A DNA stretch of 43,318 nucleotides, from the NCBI RefSeq assembly GCF_002154555.1, contig NZ_MUNF01000080.1, positions 1-43,318 of the forward strand, read 5' to 3'. Shown piece by piece: positions 41,514 to 43,318 of this stretch. Under the pieces are notes generated by a model. That model was not told where the DNA came from, did not search any database, and was given only the letters and a program-made list of their open reading frames with translations. Source of the DNA: Streptomyces murinus (GTDB lineage Bacteria > Actinomycetota > Actinomycetes > Streptomycetales > Streptomycetaceae). Numbering within the stretch: position 1 is the stretch's first letter; every line of letters starts with the position of its first letter. The position numbers were made by a program, and so were the translations under genes.

Positions 41514-41882
41514 TCAGTTCGCCGGCGGCGGCGAGTACCCGTCGAACACCGACACCTTGCGCGTCCTGTCGCCCACTGCGACGTCCGTACCGAACAGCAG
41601 GGTGGTGTTGGTCCGGAGAGCCGACTCGTCCCCGGACAACTGGTTCACCAGGTTCTGCACCTGCTCGCCCCAGACCTTGTGCGCCTTGCCGACGGCGCCG
41701 GACGTGAGCCAGCCGTGCCCGTCCTTCGCGTCGAACGCCTTCACCACCGCGCCCGTCTCGTCGTCCGCCCAGGCCCCTGCCGTCTTGGTGTCCGGCTCGA
41801 TGTCGTTGTGGAGCGTGTTCGCCGCGGTCGTCTTCTCCGCGGGCGAGGACGCGAGATCGGGCCCGCCGCTGCTTCCCGTCAC
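41514..41882 (-). CDS. small ESX-like protein (module 2)
   Basis: A 122-residue protein, placed first in the module 2 operon like the small gene of module 1. Seen: MTGSSGGPDLASSPAEKTTA, then polar helical sequence with VGKAHKVWGEQVQNLVNQLS and a C-terminal tail ending in Pro residues. No W-x-G is found except WGE within the last helix, so membership of the WXG100 group is tentative. The start is GTG with GGGGG about 9 nt upstream; an ATG at 41939 would add 19 residues without a ribosome site. It lies 45 bp before the large gene. Confidence 0.68.
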   Translation of the reverse strand: MTGSSGGPDLASSPAEKTTAANTLHNDIEPDTKTAGAWADDETGAVVKAFDAKDGHGWLTSGAVGKAHKVWGEQVQNLVNQLSGDESALRTNTTLLFGTDVAVGDRTRKVSVFDGYSPPPAN

Positions 41883-41910
41883 GATGACAACCCCCGTATG
41901 TCGATCTGGC

Positions 41911-41923
41911 GTGACCACGTCAC
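41911..41923. promoter_or_regulatory. palindrome upstream of the module 2 operon
   Basis: GTGAC-CAC-GTCAC, a perfect 5-bp inverted repeat, 28 bp upstream of the small ESX-like gene. It could be an operator, but it is short and could be chance. Confidence 0.3.
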
Positions 41924-41972
41924 CGTAGCAAATACCCATGACGCAGGGGGAAGTTGAGTTGCGGCGGGCCCG

Positions 41973-42224
41973 TCAGCGTTCGGCGGTGTGCGTGACGAAC
42001 GCGGTCCAGGTGCCGGGGGCGACGGTGAGGCAGGGGCCCTCGGTGTTCTTGGAGTCGCGGATGTGGATGGTGGTGGGGGTGGGGGCGAACTCGACGCAGT
42101 CGTTGCCGTTACTGCTGTCGCTGTAGCTGCTCTTGTGCCAGGTGAGAGCCAGCTCGACACAGTCGTTCACATCAGGGCCGCTGCTGTAGCTGCTCTTGAA
42201 CCAGTGGAGTTCCGGGGTGCTCAT
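41973..42224 (-). CDS. DUF397 protein, regulator partner (module 2)
   Basis: An 83-residue paralogue of the protein at 36225. Seen: the same duplicated motif (LHWFKSSYSSGPDVNDCVEL and LTWHKSSYSDSSNGNDCVEF), followed by HIRDSKNTEGPCLTVAP. The ATG overlaps the regulator stop by 4 bp (ATGA), as in module 1. The C-terminal coding part is the most conserved, with 77 bp (42019-42095) identical to module 1, while the repeat half differs more. A longer in-frame start upstream is an artefact that reads back over the regulator gene. Confidence 0.92.
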   Translation of the reverse strand: MSTPELHWFKSSYSSGPDVNDCVELALTWHKSSYSDSSNGNDCVEFAPTPTTIHIRDSKNTEGPCLTVAPGTWTAFVTHTAER

Positions 42225-43066
42225 AGTTCTCCCAGCGCTTGCTCGATGAAGGCCAGAGACTCCTCTGGCGGGAGCGCCTGAGCCCGGATGATGCCATACC
42301 GCAGTTCGAGGATCCGGAGTTGCCTGGGGTCCTGGATCGGGCGACCGTTGAACGCCCCGTCGGAGCGCCCGATTGCGGTGCCGTCCGCGAACCTCAGCAA
42401 CTCGATAGGACCGTTCAGTCCAGGGTGATCCCACCGTCCGGTCGGCATCACCTGGAACTCCACGTTGGGCCGCTCAGCCACTTCCAAGAGGTGCTCAAGC
42501 TGTCTACGCAGCACCATTGCCCCTCCGACGGGGCGTTCGAGTGTCACCTGCTCTTGGACGAAGCTCAGTTCCGGCATGGGAGTTCGCTCGAAGATGGACT
42601 GACGAGCCGTCCTCGCTGCCACCCCGGCCTCCAGCACGTCCGGCGAATGCGCAGGCCGATGCACACCGAACATCGCCCGCGCGTACTCCTCCGTCTGCAA
42701 GAGTCCATGGATGTGAAGGGTGCTGTACAGGAGCACGTCGATGGCCCGTTCCTCCAACTCCGCCAGCTCCCGGACCTTCTTCGGATACCGCGCCTTCCTC
42801 ATGTCCTCCATGAAGGCCCGAAGATGCCCCTGCGCCTTCAGGAGCGTGTCTGCCTTGTCGAGGAACTCCGGCCGGGGGATGCGCGCTCCCCGCTCGATCT
42901 TGCGGATCATGTCCTCGCCGTACCCCATGGCCTCGGCCAGCTCGGGTACGGTCATCCCGGCCGCTTCCCGGCAGACCTTGAGCAGGCGCCCCACCGCTTG
43001 CACGATCGACTCGATCTCGTCGCCCGGCTCGACATCCCAACCCGCCTCGTCCACACCTTCGCTCAC
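42221..43066 (-). CDS. XRE-family regulator with DUF5753 (module 2)
   Basis: A 281-residue paralogue of the regulator at 36476. Seen: helix-turn-helix about 27-80 (VGRLLKVCREAAGMTVPELA, AMGYGEDMIRKIERGARIP) and DUF5753 with LLQTEEYARAMFG, FVQEQVTLERPVGGAMVLRR and IELLRFADGTAIGRSDGAFN. The recognition-helix region differs (GYGEDMIRK here, GYSEALIRK in module 1), which may match the shifted repeats upstream. The start is GTG with GGAGGAGG just before it. Confidence 0.93.
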   Translation of the reverse strand: MSEGVDEAGWDVEPGDEIESIVQAVGRLLKVCREAAGMTVPELAEAMGYGEDMIRKIERGARIPRPEFLDKADTLLKAQGHLRAFMEDMRKARYPKKVRELAELEERAIDVLLYSTLHIHGLLQTEEYARAMFGVHRPAHSPDVLEAGVAARTARQSIFERTPMPELSFVQEQVTLERPVGGAMVLRRQLEHLLEVAERPNVEFQVMPTGRWDHPGLNGPIELLRFADGTAIGRSDGAFNGRPIQDPRQLRILELRYGIIRAQALPPEESLAFIEQALGEL

Positions 43067-43111
43067 AGCTCCTCCTCCGGCGCGTGCTCGCTCGTACTCG
43101 TAACAACGCCC

Positions 43112-43152
43112 GAGACAGCCGAGACAGCCGAGACAAAGCCGAGACGGTCACC
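43112..43152. promoter_or_regulatory. direct repeats between regulator and ATPase genes (module 2)
   Basis: Units GAGACAGCC (43112-43120), GAGACAGCC (43121-43129), GAGACAAAGCC (43130-43140) and GAGACGGTCACC (43141-43152), followed by GTACGTAC. Spacing matches module 1 exactly, but each unit has GAGACA instead of GGGACA. Confidence 0.6.
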
Positions 43153-43174
43153 GTACGTACGGACACTGTCGCTT

Positions 43175-43205
43175 ACTCAGCGAACCATCCCCCGCCACGC
43201 TGAGT
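43175..43205. promoter_or_regulatory. inverted repeat upstream of ATPase gene (module 2)
   Basis: ACTCAGCG (43175-43182) and CGCTGAGT (43198-43205), same spacing as in module 1, although the spacer sequence itself differs. Conservation of the arms suggests function. Confidence 0.5.
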
Positions 43206-43318
43206 GATGTGAACCAAGAAACCGTCGCCACCCGCGACTTCATGCTGCTCCTGTCCCCCACCCCCCGCGGCGCCCGGCTCGCCCGGCTGCTCGCCGCGGA
43301 GCAGCTGCGGAGCTGGGG
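43193..43318. repeat. 126-bp segment identical to 37441-37566
   Basis: Identical without a mismatch to the module 1 copy up to the end of the window. The flanking sequence to the left has diverged. Confidence 0.95.
43209..43318 (+). CDS. anti-sigma-factor-like ATP-binding protein, 5' part only (module 2)
   Basis: The first 36 codons of a second ATPase gene starting at GTG 43209. The 110 bp present are identical to the start of the module 1 gene at 37457, so the product begins MNQETVATRDFMLLLSPTPR. The gene continues past the right edge and its ATP-binding boxes are not visible here. It is divergent from the module 2 regulator and completes the second copy of the layout. Confidence 0.88.
   Translation, partial: MNQETVATRDFMLLLSPTPRGARLARLLAAEQLRSW

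Noticed and set aside
39909..41957. Open frame of 682 codons on the plus strand opposite the large ESX-like gene
   Set aside because: Val/Leu/Arg-rich composition with no motif; the minus strand shows the WXG motif and normal codon pattern.
36225..43318. Transposon as cause of the module duplication
   Set aside because: No transposase, terminal inverted repeats or target duplication were seen at the module ends; homologous recombination explains the pattern.
1..43318. tRNA or rRNA genes
   Set aside because: No cloverleaf-like block with a T-loop motif and no rRNA-like stretch was noticed in the intergenic regions; this was by eye and a tRNAscan run would settle it.

Overview
The window is high-GC actinobacterial DNA, almost certainly from Streptomyces or a close relative. 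The base composition, GTG starts, promoter style and gene order all fit: tsaE, alr, nnr, acpS, glmS, coaA, glmM, rpsI-rplM, truA, then the alpha, spc and S10 ribosomal operons. The ribosomal cluster also lacks rpsD between rpsK and rpoA, as I remember for streptomycetes. No rRNA, tRNA, CRISPR array or insertion sequence was seen.

Region 1 (1-16005) is housekeeping. It covers tRNA modification (tsaE, truA), cell wall precursor supply (alr, glmS, glmM), metabolite repair (nnr), acyl carrier protein activation (acpS) and CoA synthesis (coaA). Mixed in are an alpha/beta hydrolase, an SDR oxidoreductase, a secreted FG-GAP protein, a DUF389 membrane protein, a single-pass membrane protein, and rpsI/rplM. 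Several starts here lie 6-7 nt after a -10-like hexamer, which suggests leaderless mRNAs. Two short tandem repeat arrays lie near 1.4 and 2.9 kb.

Region 2 (16155-32440, all minus strand) is the large ribosomal cluster. In transcription order it reads rpsJ-rplC-rplD-rplW-rplB-rpsS-rplV-rpsC-rplP-rpmC-rpsQ, rplN-rplX-rplE-rpsN-rpsH-rplF-rplR-rpsE-rpmD-rplO-secY-adk-map, infA-rpmJ-rpsM-rpsK-rpoA-rplQ. It includes the protein export channel (SecY), adenylate kinase, methionine aminopeptidase, IF-1 and the RNA polymerase alpha subunit. Hairpins mark the junctions rpsQ/rplN, rplO/secY, adk/map and rpsK/rpoA, and a U-tailed terminator closes the cluster. A promoter-like site overlaps the stop codon of the gene upstream of rpsJ and would give a structured leader of about 380 nt.

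Region 3 (32853-43318) is accessory and the most interesting part. It holds two adjacent paralogous modules. Each has, in order: a divergent anti-sigma-like ATPase gene; an XRE/DUF5753 regulator overlapping a DUF397 gene by ATGA; a small helical ESX-like protein; a large protein with a shared N-terminal ESX-like domain and a different C-terminal domain (a DUF1023 alpha/beta hydrolase in one, an unrecognised domain in the other); and a two-domain lipoprotein or membrane-anchored protein. The ATPase-regulator intergenic regions carry repeated motifs whose sequence has shifted together in each copy, as expected if operators and regulators diverged in step. The layout suggests a WhiJ-like regulated, possibly type VII-exported system with exchangeable effector domains. 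The secretion and immunity roles are inference. The second module runs off the right end of the window.
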